DNA of 64,000 bases, taken from assembly GCA_016703425.1 (NCBI GenBank), contig JADJCA010000011.1:124001-188000 (forward strand), read 5' to 3'. Positions within the stretch are counted from its first letter, which is position 1. Each line of letters opens with the position of its first letter. Under the pieces are notes generated by a model, which had not been told where the DNA came from, searched no databases, and saw only the letters and a program-made list of their open reading frames with translations. Both the position numbers and the translations under genes were made by a program. This document shows, in pieces, positions 26,442-35,331 of this stretch. This stretch comes from Myxococcales bacterium. GTDB taxonomy: Bacteria; Myxococcota_A; Polyangia; Polyangiales; Polyangiaceae.

Positions 26442-27950
26442 GTGACGGAAGGACTCTCTCGCCGGGCTTCTAGCCTATCCCCCAAGTGCGGCGCCCTGGC
26501 CGTGCCGGCGCTCGCCGTCCTTTTGGCCTCAGCCTTCGCCTGCTCGCAGGCAGGCGACAACGCCAAAGCGCCCGCGCCGGCCCTCGCCCCGAGCGCCGCG
26601 CCAACCACGCCGCCGATGCCGTCGGCGACGCCTACCGCGACGCCCGCCGCCGGCGACCTCCGCGCCGCAGTGGCTGTCGTCGACGCGACACCCAAGGTGG
26701 GTGTCCCGCTGGCCGGTTACACGAAGCGACGACGCCTCGTCCCCGACTTCGATCCGAACAACGACGTTCAATACTTCGCGCCGTCAACGGCGGTGCGCGA
26801 TCCGATGCTCGCCAAGGCCCTCGTGCTCGAGAGCGGCGGCCAGCGCCTCTACATCCTGAGCATCGACGCCATCGCCACCATCGCGGAGGTCGTGGAACGG
26901 ATCGTCGCGACGGCGCGCGCGAAGGGTTCGGCGGTGACGGCCGACCGCCTGCTCGCCGCGGCGTCGCACACGCACTCCGGTCCCGGCGCGCTGACGAGCC
27001 TCGGCTTCTGGGTCCAGGCGGCGACCGACTCGCTCGTGCCCCGCGTGCGCGACGCGTACGTGGATGCGCACGCCGAAGCCATCGTGCGCGCCGAGCGCTC
27101 GCTCGCGGCGGCGCGTTTTGGCATCGGCCGGAGCGAGCTCGAAGGCGCGACGACCAATCGACGTTCTGGCGTCTCGAAGGTCCTGAAGGCCGGCGACATC
27201 GATCCCGAGCTCTTCGTGATGCGCGTCGACCACGAGGATGGCACGCCGCTGGCGACGCTGACCAACTACGGCATTCACGGCACGGCATTGCCGGCCGCCA
27301 ACGAAGCGCTCTCCGCCGACGTCATGGGAGTCATCAACCGCACCGTCGCGCAGAAGACCGGCGCGCCGGCCCTCTTCGCCAACAGTGCGGAGGCCGACAT
27401 CGCGCCGTTGGCCGCGACCGACGCGGAGATGGAGTCGCTCGGGAGCGTCATTGGCGACAAGGTCGTCGCTGTCCGTAGCGGCATCGCCACGCGTGACCGC
27501 GTCGCGATAAGAGTTGCCACGACGACCGTCGACTTCGGCAAGGCCGAGCTCAAGCTCCGCGCCGACGGCCTATCGACGGGCGCGCTCGACTTGTCGTTGC
27601 TCGGCACGTTGCTCGGCGGCCCCTCTGGAATTTCGTCGATTCCCCTCGACGAGACCATGGTCGAGCACAAGTTCCGCATGACCGCCGTGGCCCTCGATGG
27701 CGACGTCATCAGCGCCGTACCGGGCGAGCCCGTTCATCGCCTCGGCCTCGACATCAAGGCGCGCGGCAAGGCCCTCGGCTTCGCGAACGTCCTCGTCTTC
27801 GGTCTCACCAACGGCTTCATGAGCTACGTCGTCGACAAGGACGAGTACGAAGCCGGAGGCTACGAAGCGGCGGCGACGTTCTTCGGACCGGACACGGGCT
27901 CACGCCTCACCGACGCGTGCGTCCAGCAGATCGCGGCCGTCGCGAAGTAG
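26442..27950 (+). CDS. Neutral/alkaline-ceramidase-like lipoprotein
   Basis: I choose the GTG at 26442 (502 residues) because earlier in-frame starts overlap the pcnB terminator; GTG at 26433 is also possible. The signal (ALAVPALAVLLASAFAC) is a lipoprotein type, followed by a Pro/Ala/Thr linker. The catalytic-domain pattern of neutral ceramidases is seen: VAVVDATPKVGVPLAGY at the start of the domain, DPMLAKALVLESGGQRLYILSID, AAASHTHSGPGAL with the zinc-site histidines, and LTNYGIHGTALPAAN. It is shorter than true ceramidases, so the substrate may differ. It probably acts in the envelope on an amide of a lipid or similar compound. It converges on a G-rich intergenic region. Confidence 0.8.
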   Translation: MTEGLSRRASSLSPKCGALAVPALAVLLASAFACSQAGDNAKAPAPALAPSAAPTTPPMPSATPTATPAAGDLRAAVAVVDATPKVGVPLAGYTKRRRLVPDFDPNNDVQYFAPSTAVRDPMLAKALVLESGGQRLYILSIDAIATIAEVVERIVATARAKGSAVTADRLLAAASHTHSGPGALTSLGFWVQAATDSLVPRVRDAYVDAHAEAIVRAERSLAAARFGIGRSELEGATTNRRSGVSKVLKAGDIDPELFVMRVDHEDGTPLATLTNYGIHGTALPAANEALSADVMGVINRTVAQKTGAPALFANSAEADIAPLAATDAEMESLGSVIGDKVVAVRSGIATRDRVAIRVATTTVDFGKAELKLRADGLSTGALDLSLLGTLLGGPSGISSIPLDETMVEHKFRMTAVALDGDVISAVPGEPVHRLGLDIKARGKALGFANVLVFGLTNGFMSYVVDKDEYEAGGYEAAATFFGPDTGSRLTDACVQQIAAVAK

Positions 27951-27997
27951 CGGGCGGGCGGGGCTGGCGGGGCCGGGGCTGACGGGGCCGGGGCCAG
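27951..27997. repeat. G-rich direct repeat with G-quadruplex potential
   Basis: On the plus strand five runs of GGGG are separated by short loops (5, 2, 5, 2 bases). The unit GGGGCTGGCGGGGCCG (27960-27975) is repeated with one change at 27976-27991. It lies between two convergent genes and has no T-run, so it is not a standard terminator. Confidence 0.7.
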
Positions 27998-28004
27998 CGC
28001 GCCG

Positions 28005-28706
28005 TCAGACCGTCTGCGCGACGCGCATGAGCTCGCCGGCGACGTCGCCTTCAAGGGTCTCGTGGTGCGAGACGATGATGCGCTTGAGCGTCGGCGTCTT
28101 GGCGAGCTCTTCGAGATCGGCGCGGAAGGCCGCCTTGTCTTTGAGCATCATGGTGCGAAAGAGCCGAGTCACCTTGAAGCCACCCGAGGAGCCCATCACG
28201 TTCTTCACGATGAAGCCCTGAAAGCCCGGCGCGTGTGGCATGTTGAAGAGCGCGTCGTTGAAGGTGAGGGTCGTGCCGCCCTCCGTTGTGACGGTCATGA
28301 CGCCCTCGGCGTCCTTCACGCCCTTCAGCGTTCGAAGGGCCACGCGAGCGTCTTTCGGAAATTCTTCGTAGACGAGGTCGACGGGGACGACCTTTTCGAC
28401 CTTCGCCCTCGCGCCCTTCGGGCACACGAACTTCGCCTTCGGGTAGCGGTCCTTGTAGGCCGGCGCGTCCAAGCGATGAAAGGCGTTGGGCACGATGACG
28501 TAGGCCACGGTGCCGAGAGCGTCGAGCTCCTTCATGGCGGGGTCTGCGAGCATCATCGCGTTATGAACGACGAGGTCGCCGCTCGCGAGCTTCGCGACGG
28601 TCATGACGCGGTGGAGCGGCATGCCGCTGAGCGAGCCCTCGACGCGCCAGAGGCCGTCTTCGAGCTTCGTCAGCGGACCGTGCGGAAGGATCTTCTTTTC
28701 AGACAC
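28005..28706 (-). CDS. DUF4336-like protein (metallo-hydrolase-like fold)
   Basis: The 233-residue product has no signal peptide. The pattern LTKLEDGLWRVEGSLSGMPLHRVMTVAKLASGDLVVHNAMM is split here as GLWRVEGSLSGM and RVMTVAKLASGDLVVHNAM. Then come VAYVIVPNAFHRLDAPAYKDRYPKA, FNMPHAPGFQGF and LKRIIVSHHETLEGD. These match the order in DUF4336 proteins, which look like degenerate metallo-beta-lactamase folds: N-x-x-His-His/Leu and a late His pair. The zinc-binding His cluster is incomplete, so activity is uncertain. It precedes the phosphatase gene on the same strand by 65 bp. Confidence 0.75.
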   Translation of the reverse strand: MSEKKILPHGPLTKLEDGLWRVEGSLSGMPLHRVMTVAKLASGDLVVHNAMMLADPAMKELDALGTVAYVIVPNAFHRLDAPAYKDRYPKAKFVCPKGARAKVEKVVPVDLVYEEFPKDARVALRTLKGVKDAEGVMTVTTEGGTTLTFNDALFNMPHAPGFQGFIVKNVMGSSGGFKVTRLFRTMMLKDKAAFRADLEELAKTPTLKRIIVSHHETLEGDVAGELMRVAQTV

Positions 28707-28742
28707 GCGCGGGAGCTTACGCTCGGATCGGACCCTTGGAAA

Positions 28743-28758
28743 CGCGCGACGTCGCGCG
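28743..28758. repeat. 16-bp perfect palindrome in the gap before the DUF4336 gene
   Basis: CGCGCGAC is followed directly by GTCGCGCG. It lies 37 bp upstream of the DUF4336 start (28706) and 14 bp after the stop of the phosphatase gene. It could be an operator or a small hairpin. The window is GC-rich, so chance is possible. Confidence 0.4.
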
Positions 28759-28771
28759 CTGCTAGGCGCCC

Positions 28772-29914
28772 TCAGGGCTTGGTGACGGTGCGCGTGTATT
28801 CGACGTTGCCGGCGTCATCCAAGAACTCGCCGGTGAGCTTCTTGCCATCGATCACGACGTAGAGGAATCCGGTGGCCTCTTTCTGGAACTGCGTCGGGTT
28901 CTTGGTGTTGATGGCTGTCGTGGTTGCGCCGCCACCCGAGACGATGAGCTCGGTGCCGTTGCACTTGTCGGTGAGCCACTGGCGGCTGTGGTCGTGTCCC
29001 GATAGATAGAAGTCGACGCGACCGCAGACGGCGTCTTCGAGGAAGTTCTTCACACCGCCGCCGTTGAACGGCGCGGGCAAGATGCAGAGGCCGCCGGGCG
29101 GATCGTAACAACCGGCGTTTCCGTGCGTGCCGTTTGAAAGGTACGGGTGGTGGCCCATGGCAATCTTCCACGTCGCCGTCGAAGCCTTCATCCAGGCTTT
29201 GAGGTCGGTTCGCTGGAGCGCGTCTTGGGCCCCGAAGAGCTTGCCGTCGCCGACGAGCGCGCTGTTGCCGACCATCGCCGAGTTCGTGTCGCCAACGAAC
29301 AACTCGAGCGTGCCGCCGCCAAAGACCTGGTGGTAGTGCTTGGCCGGCAGCTTCCACTTCTTCGAGTGCTGCGTGTAGTCGACCTCGTTTTGACCGACCG
29401 CGAACGTCGTGCCCGCGCCATCGTTGCCGTAGTCGTGGTTGCCGAGGGCGACGTAGAACGGGATATCCAGGTTCTTGTAGGGCTCTTCGAAGATCTTCTG
29501 GAAGATCGGATCGGTCGGACTCGTCGCACCCGACGGGTAGATGTTGTCGCCGAGGAGCAGGCCGAAGTCGCAGCCGTCCTTGGCGCACTTGGCCTCCATG
29601 GCCGCCGCCACCTTGCACTGACCGTCGGTGGGCGCCGCGTCCGTCGCCGTGCAACCCTTGCCTTGGTCACCGAGGGCGACGAAGCGGACCGGCGTCCGCG
29701 GGCCCGTGTCGGCGTCGACGCCTGTGTCGGGCACCGTCGCGTCGGGACCTGTCGGCGAGGTCGCCGTGACTGTGGCCGTAGGCTTGGTGCTCGCGGTCGT
29801 CGAGGCCGAGGGAGTCGTGTCAGGCGCCGCAGGCGCCGTGTCGCCGCAGGCAAAGGCGCTCACGGCCATCGCGCCCGAAACAGCGGCGAGAATCAGGACA
29901 GGGACTTTGAGCAC
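28772..29914 (-). CDS. Secreted purple-acid-phosphatase-like metallophosphoesterase
   Basis: The GTG at 29914 is preceded by GAAGG and opens a lipoprotein-type signal (LKVPVLILAAVSGAMAVSAFAC); the product has 380 residues. A Thr/Ser/Pro/Ala linker follows. The metal-binding motifs of calcineurin-like phosphoesterases are in order: FVALGDQGKG, LLLGDNIYP, VALGNHDYGND, IAMGHHPYLSNG and YLSGHDHSRQW. They are the Asp, Asp, Asn-His, His and His-x-His ligands of the binuclear site. Cys residues (CAKDGCDFG) suggest disulfides. It probably hydrolyses phosphomonoesters or phosphodiesters outside the inner membrane. The upstream terminator at 29943-29978 separates it from the previous gene. Confidence 0.92.
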   Translation of the reverse strand: MLKVPVLILAAVSGAMAVSAFACGDTAPAAPDTTPSASTTASTKPTATVTATSPTGPDATVPDTGVDADTGPRTPVRFVALGDQGKGCTATDAAPTDGQCKVAAAMEAKCAKDGCDFGLLLGDNIYPSGATSPTDPIFQKIFEEPYKNLDIPFYVALGNHDYGNDGAGTTFAVGQNEVDYTQHSKKWKLPAKHYHQVFGGGTLELFVGDTNSAMVGNSALVGDGKLFGAQDALQRTDLKAWMKASTATWKIAMGHHPYLSNGTHGNAGCYDPPGGLCILPAPFNGGGVKNFLEDAVCGRVDFYLSGHDHSRQWLTDKCNGTELIVSGGGATTTAINTKNPTQFQKEATGFLYVVIDGKKLTGEFLDDAGNVEYTRTVTKP

Positions 29915-29942
29915 GGTGGCCTTCAACGCGTGGAGGTTGCAG

Positions 29943-29978
29943 CAAAAAAAGCCTCCCCCGGAGGGCTTCTTCCGGGGG
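29943..29978 (-). terminator. Rho-independent terminator after the yyaL-type gene
   Basis: CCCCCGGA at 29955-29962 pairs with TCCGGGGG at 29971-29978 (8 bp, 8-base loop). On the minus strand it is followed by GGC and seven T. Confidence 0.85.
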
Positions 29979-30038
29979 ACCGTAGCGCGTTGGCCCCGAG
30001 AATCAACGTCTCTCCCTGGTCCAGGCCGCGTTGAATGC

Positions 30039-32182
30039 CTAGCCAGCGAGGATCGCGCGGAGGTCGGCCGGCGCCGAGACGGGAGCGGAGCACGCCCTGC
30101 CGCGGCACACGTAGGCAGCGGCCACGGGCCCTCCGCGCTTGCCGTCGGCGAGCGCGCGGCAGGCGGCGCGCGTCTCAGGATCGTCGGGGTCAAGCCAGGC
30201 CACAACGCGCGCCCCCGCGTCGCCGGGACTCCGAAACGCGGCGTCGGCGAGGGCTTGCGCCTCGGCGCTTGCCCGGCGCCCCACGATGACAACCTCCGTA
30301 AAGCCGGAGACCATGGCGGAAAGGACGTTCACCGTTTGACTCATGCCGAGCGGCTGCTTGAGGGCCATAGGGGCAAGCCGCTCAAGGGCGACGCGAGCCC
30401 GCGACGCGTCTTCGCCGGTGAGCGCCTCGAGGCGCAAGAGCGCCGAGGTGAGCATTGAGACGCCGCTGGGGATGGCGTGGTCGAACGGGTCCTTCGCACG
30501 CACGAGGAGCGCCGGCGCGTCGTCGGGCGTGAAGAAGAAGTCGCCGTGTTCGCCGTCGTGAAAGTGTGCGAGTCCCCGCGAACGATGCGCGTCGCGACGT
30601 CAACGTAACGCGGCGCCCCCGTTGCCCCGTAGAGATCGAGGGCGGCGCACGCGAGAAAGCCGACGTCGTCGAGGAAGCCTTGCCCTTTGCCCTGCCCTTC
30701 CATCGACAGTCGGCGAGGCCGCAATCGCTCGCCAACGGCGACGAGCAGCTCGCGCTCGACGAATGCAAACGCGCGCTCCGCCATCGCAAGGAGCTTTGGC
30801 GCCGCGAGCGTTCGCGAGGCGCCGGCGAGCGCGCCGATGAGGAGCGCGTTCCAGCTCGCGAGAATCTTGTCGTCGCGAAGCGGTCGCACGCGCGCGGCGC
30901 GCGCCCTTAGGAGCGCGACCTTGCCCCGCTCGAGCGCCGCGCGAGCCACCGAATCGTCGAGACCGAGCTCCTCGGCGACGGCCCCGATGGAGCGGGCCTC
31001 GTGGAGCACGCAGGTGCCGCTTTCTTCGAAGTTGCCCTCCTCGGTGAGGCCGAAGAATGCCTCGAGCACGCGAAAGGCGTCGGCGTCGCCGACGAGGAGC
31101 GCCGCCACCTCGCCGCGCGACCAAACGAAATAGCGCCCCTCCTCGCCTTCGCTGTCGGCGTCTTGGCTCGAGTAGAAGGCGCCGCCCGCGTCGGTCATCT
31201 CGCGCTCCAGGTAGGCTGCGATGTCGAGCGACGTTTGCCGGTAGCGCTCGTCGCCAAAGCTGCGAAACGCGTCCGCGTAGAGGCGCAAGAGGAGCGCGTT
31301 GTCGTAGAGCATCTTCTCGAAGTGCGGCACAAGCCACGCTTCGTCGGTCGAGTAGCGGTGGAAGCCGCCCCCGAGCTGATCCCAGATGCCGCCGGCCCGC
31401 ATGCCGTCGAGGGCCAAGCGCACGCGCCGCTCGGCGCCGGCGTCGCGCTCGTGAACGGCCCTTCGGAGCAGGACGTCGAGGGCCATCGTGTTCGGGAACT
31501 TGGGACGATGACCGAAGCCGCCGTGCTCGTCGTCGAAATTCTTGGCGACGCGCGCGGCCGCGGCGCCGAGCGCCTCGCTCGTCAACGCGGCGCTCGCGCC
31601 CGCTTCGCCGCCGACGTCTCTTGTCACGCCTTGTGTCACGTCTTGCGTGACGTCTTGTGTCACGCGCGTGATGGCGCGCGTGAGCTCGTCGGCTTGACCG
31701 GTGATCTCGGAGCGGCGCTCGCGGTAGGCCTCGGCGAGGGCGGCGAGCACGCGTGGGAAGCCGGGACGCCCGTATTTGTCGGCCGGTGGGAAATACGTGC
31801 CGCCGTAGAAAGGGCGCTCGTCAGGCGTAAGGAAGACGGTGAGAGGCCAGCCGCCACCCTGCCCCATGAGCTGGACCACCACTTGATAGATCTGGTCGAG
31901 GTCGGGGCGCTCCTCGCGGTCAACCTTGATGCAAACGAAGTGCTCGTTCATGAGCGCCGCGATGGCGTCGTCTTCGAACGACTCGCGCTCCATCACGTGA
32001 CACCAGTGGCACGCCGCGTAGCCGACGCTGAGGAGGATGGGCTTGTCGGCCTTGCGCGCGAGGGTCAGCGCTTCATCGCCCCAAGGAAACCAGTCGACGG
32101 GGTTCGCCCCGTGTTGCCTCAAGTACGGCGAGGCCTCGTGGGCCAGTCGATTGAGGCGCGGGGCGCTGACCTTGCCTTGCAT
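30039..32182 (-). pseudogene. YyaL-type thioredoxin-domain / six-hairpin protein, interrupted by a one-base frameshift
   Basis: From the ATG at 32182 the frame gives the DUF255 family: NRLAHEASPYLRQHGANPVDW, split here as NRLAHEASPYLRQH and NPVDWFPWGDEAL, then VGYAACHWCHVMERESFED with Cys58 and Cys61, VDREERPDLD, GGWPLTVFLTPD and FYGGTYFPP. The glycosidase-like (alpha/alpha)6 part follows (GIWDQLGGGFHRYSTDE, HFEKMLYDNALLL, RDDKILASWNALLIGAL). After ATRIVRG the frame is wrong. The expected continuation (HFHDGEHGDFFFTPDDAP, then KDPFDHAIPSGVSML) is in the next frame to the stop at 30039. One extra base in the CCCC run at 30574-30577 would give about 714 residues. The family is conserved, cytoplasmic and of poorly known function. 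A 12-bp tandem repeat lies in its linker. Confidence 0.85.
31614..31661. repeat. 12-bp tandem repeat, 4 copies, in frame inside the yyaL-type gene
   Basis: Units ACGTCTCTTGTC, ACGCCTTGTGTC, ACGTCTTGCGTG and ACGTCTTGTGTC are adjacent. Read on the coding strand they give the repeated tetrapeptide VTQD/VTRD. They fall between the thioredoxin-like domain and the helical domain, so changes in copy number would keep the frame. Confidence 0.85.
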
Positions 32183-32233
32183 CGCCCCGATGTAGCGTCA
32201 CGGCCCCGCGATGGCTAGCGCGCGGGGCGCGGA

Positions 32234-33562
32234 CTACGCCGCGGTGATCTCGACGCGAAGCAGCTTGCGACCGATGAAGATGTAGTCGCCGTGGGACAGC
32301 TCGCGCTCTTGCGTGAGGCGCACGTAGGTCCCGTTGCGGCTGTTTAGATCGGTGAGCGAGTACTTGCCGCTCTGGTCCTCGATGCGGCAGTGCGTCGCGC
32401 TCATGTAGAGGTCCGTGGGGAAGTTGAGATCGCCGCCCTCGCGGCCGATCTGGAGCGAGGCGCCCCGGGCGCACGCCGTCATGCCGAGGCCGCCGCCTTG
32501 AAGGAGCTGCGTCACGCGGAAGCCGCTCTGGTGTTTCGGCGACGCGTAGAAATACGTGCCGTCGGGTCCAGGCCCTTCGTTGGCCTGTGGGGCCGTGTCG
32601 AAGCGGAAGAGCTGTTCGCCGCAGAGGAACGAGTCGCCGGGGAGGAGATCCACGGTGCCGCGCACGCGCAGGTAGACGCCGTTGAGCGAGCCCTCGTCGC
32701 GCACGACGAGCTTGCCGTTGCGGTAGAAGAGGTTCGCGTGTTTCGGTGAGACGAAGGGATCGTCGGGGAAGACGAGTTGGCCCGTGCGACCGACGACGTG
32801 TTGCTCAGCGTTGAGCTGATAGCTGAGGCCTTCGACGCCTTCGCCGCGAATGAGGATCAGCTTGGCCTTGCCGGGCACCTGAAGCTGACCAAAAAACTGC
32901 GTGCGCGCGTTGACGATCTCCGGCGGAATCCCGGCCCCGCAGCGACCACAGAACTTGTGCCCCATGGGGACCGGCGTCGAGCATGAGCGGCAGACGAAGT
33001 GCTTGGCTTGTTCCATTTGCTCCTCCAAGGAGAGTGAAGACCAACCGAGCGAACCGCTCGATGATTGCGGCGTCGCATGACGCGGCGCTGGGGTAGAACG
33101 TCGCGGGGCGTGGCTCGGTGCGCGTAGCGGTTCGCCGCGCGGCGGTGTTTGGCGCCCCGGCGGGTTCCCGACCCCCGGTGAGTTCCCGTAGGGCGGCATC
33201 GCCGGGGTGACCGACGCCGAGACCGCCGCCACCTGATCGTCGGACGGAGAACGCCGAGGCTTCAGGCGCTGATCGAAGACCGACGACGGAGGGCCGTTGT
33301 CGATCCTCACGAGGTGCTCGGCGCGCGGCGTGATCTCCGTCTCGTCGAAGCTCGGCGGCTCGAACCTCGTGCGAGGCGCGTCGAGCTCGACGTCGGGAAC
33401 TCGAGGTTTGCCCGGGCCTGCCGGCGCGTCGGCCATCACCGACGGGCCGATGCCCAGCCAGAGGCTCAGGTTCTGCCCGCAATCGGAGCACGAGCGGGCC
33501 CCCATCGGGCTCAGCCGATCGCATTTGCCGCAGGCGATGCCGATGTCGATCTCGTCCATCAC
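32234..33562 (-). CDS. Zinc-ribbon protein with two FHA domains
   Basis: The product has 442 residues. It begins with a zinc ribbon (CGKCDRL and CSDCGQ), then a Pro/Arg-rich linker of about 120 residues. A second ribbon follows (CRSCSTPVPMGHKFCGRCG). Two FHA domains end it: first HVVGRTGQLVF, VSPKHANLFY and GSLNGVYLRV; second LQIGREGGDLNF, MSATHCRIED and NSRNGTYVRL. Both keep the Gly-Arg, Ser-x-x-His and Asn-Gly residues that read phosphothreonine. Proteins of this type are adaptors for Ser/Thr kinase signalling, which is abundant in Myxococcota. No kinase gene is adjacent. It probably shares a transcript with the signal-peptidase-like gene upstream. Confidence 0.92.
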   Translation of the reverse strand: MMDEIDIGIACGKCDRLSPMGARSCSDCGQNLSLWLGIGPSVMADAPAGPGKPRVPDVELDAPRTRFEPPSFDETEITPRAEHLVRIDNGPPSSVFDQRLKPRRSPSDDQVAAVSASVTPAMPPYGNSPGVGNPPGRQTPPRGEPLRAPSHAPRRSTPAPRHATPQSSSGSLGWSSLSLEEQMEQAKHFVCRSCSTPVPMGHKFCGRCGAGIPPEIVNARTQFFGQLQVPGKAKLILIRGEGVEGLSYQLNAEQHVVGRTGQLVFPDDPFVSPKHANLFYRNGKLVVRDEGSLNGVYLRVRGTVDLLPGDSFLCGEQLFRFDTAPQANEGPGPDGTYFYASPKHQSGFRVTQLLQGGGLGMTACARGASLQIGREGGDLNFPTDLYMSATHCRIEDQSGKYSLTDLNSRNGTYVRLTQERELSHGDYIFIGRKLLRVEITAA

Positions 33563-33715
33563 AGGGGGCGGGGGCTCGTAGCGGCGCCTGCCTCGGCGCA
33601 GGAATGTACCGCAACCTCGCGGTCCGTTGCGCCCAAGAACGGCTCCCGGGACCGGGCTCAGGCGGGCGCGCGCAAGCGCCCGAACTCATGGCCCCTCTGC
33701 TCATGGTCGGCGTCC

Positions 33716-34351
33716 TCACCAGAGAAATGTGAAACGGCCCTTCGCGTCACCGATGCCGGCTGCGCTCCAGAGCCGGTAGACGATCTGAAGGCACGTATCG
33801 GGATTGACCGCGCCGAAGTCGCGCGAGTCGAGGTGGATGCGCCGGTTGTCGCTGGCGAGAAAGAGCTTCCCCGCCTCGACTTTGCCGCGGAACTCGGCGT
33901 CGTGATCGGTGATGCCGCGGATGATGCCTTGCCGCCGGCCGGCAAACTCCTCGAAGTGGCACGCCAGGTCGACCTCGAGGGAGTTCTGCGGGACCGTCAG
34001 CGTGAGCGTCGGCGGATCGCACGGGCTGCCGGTCGGCTCGCGCTTGCCGTTGATGCGCATCGTGTCGTCGTGAATGTGCACCTCTTCACCGGGGAGCCCC
34101 ACGACGCGCCCGAGCACGAAGCGCCCCGGCGCGTCGGGATCGAGGCAGCGCACGAGCTCACCCTGATCGGCCTTGGAGCGGCGCCCTACGAGGAGGACGT
34201 CGCCGGCCATCATGTTGGGCTGGATGGACGCGGAGAGCAGCGGATCGTCGGTGGGCACGGTCCACACCTCCACGACGGTCAACATGAGGACCCCGACGAA
34301 GGCGGCGAGGATGAGCCCGGCCCAAACGACGAATTTGCCGAAACCTCGCAT
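33716..34351 (-). CDS. Signal peptidase I-like (S26) protein lacking the catalytic lysine
   Basis: The 211-residue product has one N-terminal span (VVWAGLILAAFVGVLMLTVV). The S26 boxes are visible: SASIQPNMMAGDVLLV with Ser42 in the nucleophile position, RFVLGRVVGLPGEEVHI where box D normally has Lys-Arg, and ASDNRRIHLDSRDFGAV as box E. In E. coli LepB the box D line is IKRAVGLPGD with the general-base lysine; here Gly81 replaces it. It may be inactive, use another base, or act as a partner of a true LepB. It lies upstream of the FHA gene on the same strand; a tandem repeat lies before its start. Confidence 0.8.
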   Translation of the reverse strand: MRGFGKFVVWAGLILAAFVGVLMLTVVEVWTVPTDDPLLSASIQPNMMAGDVLLVGRRSKADQGELVRCLDPDAPGRFVLGRVVGLPGEEVHIHDDTMRINGKREPTGSPCDPPTLTLTVPQNSLEVDLACHFEEFAGRRQGIIRGITDHDAEFRGKVEAGKLFLASDNRRIHLDSRDFGAVNPDTCLQIVYRLWSAAGIGDAKGRFTFLW

Positions 34352-34381
34352 TCAATTCCCTCCCACGAGGGGAGCCTCATC

Positions 34382-34433
34382 CGGGTAGTGCTGGCGGGTA
34401 GTGCTGACGGGCAGTGCTGACGGGTAGTGTTGA
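34382..34433. repeat. 13-bp tandem repeat, 4 copies, in a divergent promoter region
   Basis: Four adjacent units of CGGGTAGTGCTGA (with one or two changes in copies 1, 3 and 4) fill 34382-34433. They lie 31 bp upstream of the signal-peptidase-like start and about 200 bp upstream of the CAP lipoprotein start. Confidence 0.9.
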
Positions 34434-34630
34434 CGTCGACCGGGAAGGTTAGCCGTGCTGACGCTCGCCGGCCAAGCCAGCGACCGGTCGCGATGGAACC
34501 AAGTGAAGCCGGCGGGAGACAAGGAGCCGATCCAACCCGAACGGAACGGCCTCCGCGGGGCGCCCGAAACGGGGCCATTGCAGCTCCAGCAGATCGACGC
34601 CGCTGGCGAGGATCCTGCTTACGTGGGGGC

Positions 34631-35281
34631 ATGCCTCGACTCCTTGCCCCGCAGATGCTGGCCCTCACGGTTTCCGCGCTGCTCGCCGTCACCGGCTGCA
34701 GCGGGACCGACGGGATCGTCATTCCCGACGGCGAGCCCGGCAACGCCAGCGCGCAGGTCACCATGGTGCAGAGCCCCTTGCCGGAGGCCCAAGGCGCGAC
34801 CATCGACGCGGGGGTCGCCGAAGGCCCCGATGCAGGGGCCTGGGTGCCGCCGAGCGCTGATCCGCTCCCGCCCTCACTGCCCACACCGGGCATCGTGCCA
34901 CCGGCGCCGGCCACGCTCGAAGCGCTCCACGCGGGGTGCGTGGCGCTCGTGAACGGATACCGCGCCAGCGTGGGCCGGCCCGCGCTCATTCGCGCGCAGG
35001 GAGCCGAAGCGTGCGCCGACGCGCAGGCGAGCTTCGACGCACACAACGGGACCGCGCACAGCGGCTACCGTCGGTGCGCCGAACAAGCGCAGAACGAGTG
35101 CCCCGATTGGCCGGGCGCGAACGTGTCGCAAGCGCTGGCGAGCTGCCTCCAGACGATGTGGAACGGCGGCCCGTCGGGCAGCCACTTTCGCAACATGGCG
35201 TCGACGCAGATCTCGTATGTCGCCTGCGGGTTCTACCAGGCGCCCAACGGCCGCTACTGGCTCGTTCAAAACTTCCGTTGA
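34631..35281 (+). CDS. CAP-domain (SCP/PR-1-like) lipoprotein
   Basis: The ATG at 34631 gives 216 residues with a lipoprotein signal (MLALTVSALLAVTGC). A Pro/Asp/Ala linker covers residues about 25-90. The rest is a CAP domain: HAGCVALVNGYRASVGRPAL as the first helix, ACADAQASFDAHNGTAHSG with the conserved His, GANVSQALASC, and HFRNMASTQISYVACGFYQ with YWLVQNF at the end. CAP proteins are secreted and bind lipids or peptidoglycan-related ligands; some are hydrolases. It converges on the gene at 35332. The open frame to 34427 covers a repeat-rich leader and is not used. Confidence 0.85.
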   Translation: MPRLLAPQMLALTVSALLAVTGCSGTDGIVIPDGEPGNASAQVTMVQSPLPEAQGATIDAGVAEGPDAGAWVPPSADPLPPSLPTPGIVPPAPATLEALHAGCVALVNGYRASVGRPALIRAQGAEACADAQASFDAHNGTAHSGYRRCAEQAQNECPDWPGANVSQALASCLQTMWNGGPSGSHFRNMASTQISYVACGFYQAPNGRYWLVQNFR

Positions 35282-35331
35282 GCGGGCATTGCGCGAGGAA
35301 GCCCGCGATGCGCAGCGCGCGCTGAACGCAG

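Noticed and set aside
31001..32218. 405-codon plus-strand frame opposite the yyaL-type gene
   Set aside because: Antisense shadow; the opposite strand encodes clear DUF255 motifs.
35282..35331. Weak GC hairpin between the CAP gene and the next convergent gene as a terminator
   Set aside because: Short arms and no T-run on either side.
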